This document shows positions 63,117 to 64,000 of a stretch of DNA of 64,000 nucleotides, piece after piece. The stretch comes from CAWUIO01 sp963922455. GTDB taxonomy: Bacteria; Bacteroidota; Bacteroidia; Cytophagales; Microscillaceae. The notes below the pieces were generated by a model. The model was not told where the DNA came from. It worked only from the letters and a program-made list of their open reading frames with translations, and did not search any database. The position numbers and the translations under genes were made by a program. The stretch covers positions 1-64,000 of the forward strand of contig CAWUIO010000008.1 in NCBI GenBank assembly GCA_963922455.1. Reading direction: 5' to 3'. How positions within the stretch are numbered: position 1 is the first letter of the stretch; every line of letters starts with the position of its first letter.

Positions 63117-63245
63117 GGCTTAGGGATGGAGCGCATGTTTGAGCCCGCCGCTGGTTTGAGGGCTGGCCGGCGAGTAGCGAGAGCCCGACCGGCGCTAGGT
63201 ACACTCGTAAATCTTGAGCAAAATAGCCAAGCGCCGGGAAGCCCC
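63117..63245 (+). repeat. Structured intergenic element, copy 16 (type B, third P3 variant)
   Basis: A full 129-bp copy reading left to right. P1 is GGCTT/AAGCC, the P2 covarying pair is G-C and the R/N pair is G/G. P3 is CCGGCGCT/AGCGCCGG around 33 nt, a stem sequence unlike either main type but still perfectly paired. The remaining spacer to the permease gene (63246-63419) has a TTCCCAA/TTGGGAA hairpin at 63356-63372 and a pyrimidine tract, but no gene. Confidence 0.94.
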
Positions 63246-63419
63246 AATACGCAGACTAAAATAATCCTAAGGAATTACAAAAGTTATACACGTGTGTCTG
63301 TGCATGGTGTCCCCGTAGGCCAATATTAGAAAGTAATTTGACCTGCCAGGGGACATTCCCAAAGCTTGGGAAGGGAATATATAAGAAGCTCTTTTGTCTT
63401 GCTTCTCTACTCTCTCCTC

Positions 63420-64000
63420 TCACCCATTCCGCATAATATCCGCCGGATCGGTAATCGCCCCCCTCCAGGCTGGGTAAAGCCCGGCACTTAAATACGGTAC
63501 CACCGAAAGCATCACAATCAGAAGCAAGCTTCCTCCATCTAGGTAGGGAACCAAGTTGTATTGGGGGTACAAAACCGACCAACCCACCAGAAAAGGCCGC
63601 AATATCGGGGCTCCCAGCCAAAAAACGTGGCCATACGCTATGAGCATGCCACTCAAAGTAGCCATCCCCGAAATAAGCAGGTTTTCCCAAAGTTTAAAGA
63701 GCAGCACGTCCCGGATCTGCCAACCATTGGCTTTGAGAATGCCTAATTCCCGACGGTTTTCCCGGTTGAGGCCGCTAGTACGCTCAATAGCCAAGATGAG
63801 AAAGGCCAGTACCGCCGGTAAAGCCCCGTAGAGAAAAATCCCCCCTCGCCAGCCAAACAGGGTTTCGTAGGTATTGCGTAACTGGGAGGCGGTAACCACC
63901 CGGACCCCGGCAAAGCGCCGGTCAATTTTGCGGGCAATATTATTTACCTCCGCCGGATTGAATACCTCAATGCCAACATCGGTGATTTCATGGGGTTTTA
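63420..64000 (-). CDS. FtsX/MacB-type ABC transporter permease, C-terminal part (cut by window edge)
   Basis: The leftward frame is open to the window edge, so only the C-terminal 193 residues are visible and the start lies outside. The visible part begins in a periplasmic region (DVGIEVFNPAEVNNIARKI) and continues with the FtsX-like core: a membrane helix LYGALPAVLAFLILAIE, the cytoplasmic coupling segment ENRRELGILKANGWQIRDVL, then helices NLLISGMATLSGMLIAYGHV and LLIVMLSVVPYLSAGLYP, ending RGAITDPADIMRNG. This is typical of MacB/LolE-type permeases that move lipoproteins, drugs or peptides with an ATPase partner. A GTG at 63899 is internal, not the true start. Confidence 0.9.
   Translation of the reverse strand, partial: KPHEITDVGIEVFNPAEVNNIARKIDRRFAGVRVVTASQLRNTYETLFGWRGGIFLYGALPAVLAFLILAIERTSGLNRENRRELGILKANGWQIRDVLLFKLWENLLISGMATLSGMLIAYGHVFWLGAPILRPFLVGWSVLYPQYNLVPYLDGGSLLLIVMLSVVPYLSAGLYPAWRGAITDPADIMRNG

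Noticed and set aside
4425..63245. Integron attC-like recombination sites (structured, with variable terminal loop)
   Set aside because: attC sites carry the GTTRRRY core, lie in one direction in an array and need an integron integrase. None of these is seen, and the copies alternate in orientation.
4425..63245. CRISPR array or dispersed CRISPR-like repeats
   Set aside because: Copies are kilobases apart, differ in sequence and lack regular repeat-spacer order. No cas gene is present.
4425..63245. Elements as simple transcription terminators
   Set aside because: Four copies lie in divergent gaps, several sit beyond an ordinary terminator, and no U tract follows the tail in most copies.
1..64000. 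tRNA, rRNA, tmRNA or riboswitch genes
   Set aside because: I scanned for tRNA-type T-arm motifs and conserved rRNA stretches and saw none; this is a reading by eye, so a tRNAscan-SE and Rfam search would be needed to be certain.

Overview
The window is a chromosomal segment of a Bacteroidota bacterium, most likely of the Saprospira type. Two proteins end in type IX secretion sorting domains (a subtilase and a beta-propeller protein). There are many Bacteroidota-style lipoproteins and families (LruC, DUF4476, DUF3127, a Porin_10-like porin), candidate TAnnTTTG promoters and almost no Shine-Dalgarno sites. The base composition is mid-range. The taxon is inferred; no rRNA or tRNA gene was seen.

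Layout. 0.3-8.9 kb: an acyl-CoA-dehydrogenase-fold flavoprotein, a two-CBM20 amylomaltase, a DUF1223 protein, an LruC lipoprotein, a VOC protein and a lipid-anchored alpha/beta hydrolase. 9-18.7 kb: OsmC, an orphan protein, DinB, a very large WG-repeat protein, a lipoprotein and three small genes. 18.8-22 kb: glpK-glpD, which convert glycerol to dihydroxyacetone phosphate. 22.1-29.8 kb: a leftward cluster of exported proteins around a secreted caspase-like protease with two tandem paralogous partners. 30-44 kb: DUF4476 protein, lipoproteins, tricorn-like protease, archaemetzincin, outer-membrane barrel, MFS transporter, cyclase-family hydrolase and a secreted subtilase. 44.7-64 kb: metallo-hydrolase, exported proteins, GNAT, DUF3127, sulfotransferase, smc, miaE, porin, lpxK, a radical SAM protein, a TerB/PH-like protein and the 3' part of an FtsX-type permease cut by the window edge.

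The most unusual content is not protein coding. Fifteen full-length copies (129-133 bp) and one truncated copy of a GC-rich intergenic element are scattered through the window. Sequence identity is moderate, but the copies share a foldable architecture. A closing helix P1 pairs GGCTK with MAGCC. A second arm, P2, carries a tandem G-A/A-G step and a capping hairpin. A third arm, P3, is a 7-8 bp GC helix around a 31-37 nt loop whose sequence is different in every copy. Paired positions change together: P1 is G-C or T-A, one P2 pair is A-T or G-C in all 15 copies, and P3 has at least five compensated versions. This points to selection on a folded RNA or single-stranded DNA.

The copies also follow a spatial rule. 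From copy 3 to copy 16 orientation alternates strictly. The seven head-to-head intervals (0.2-3.7 kb) are all shorter than the seven tail-to-tail intervals (4.0-12.6 kb), so the elements look like inverted pairs bracketing short gene blocks. No transposase, integrase or reverse transcriptase is present in the window, and I cannot assign the element to a known family.
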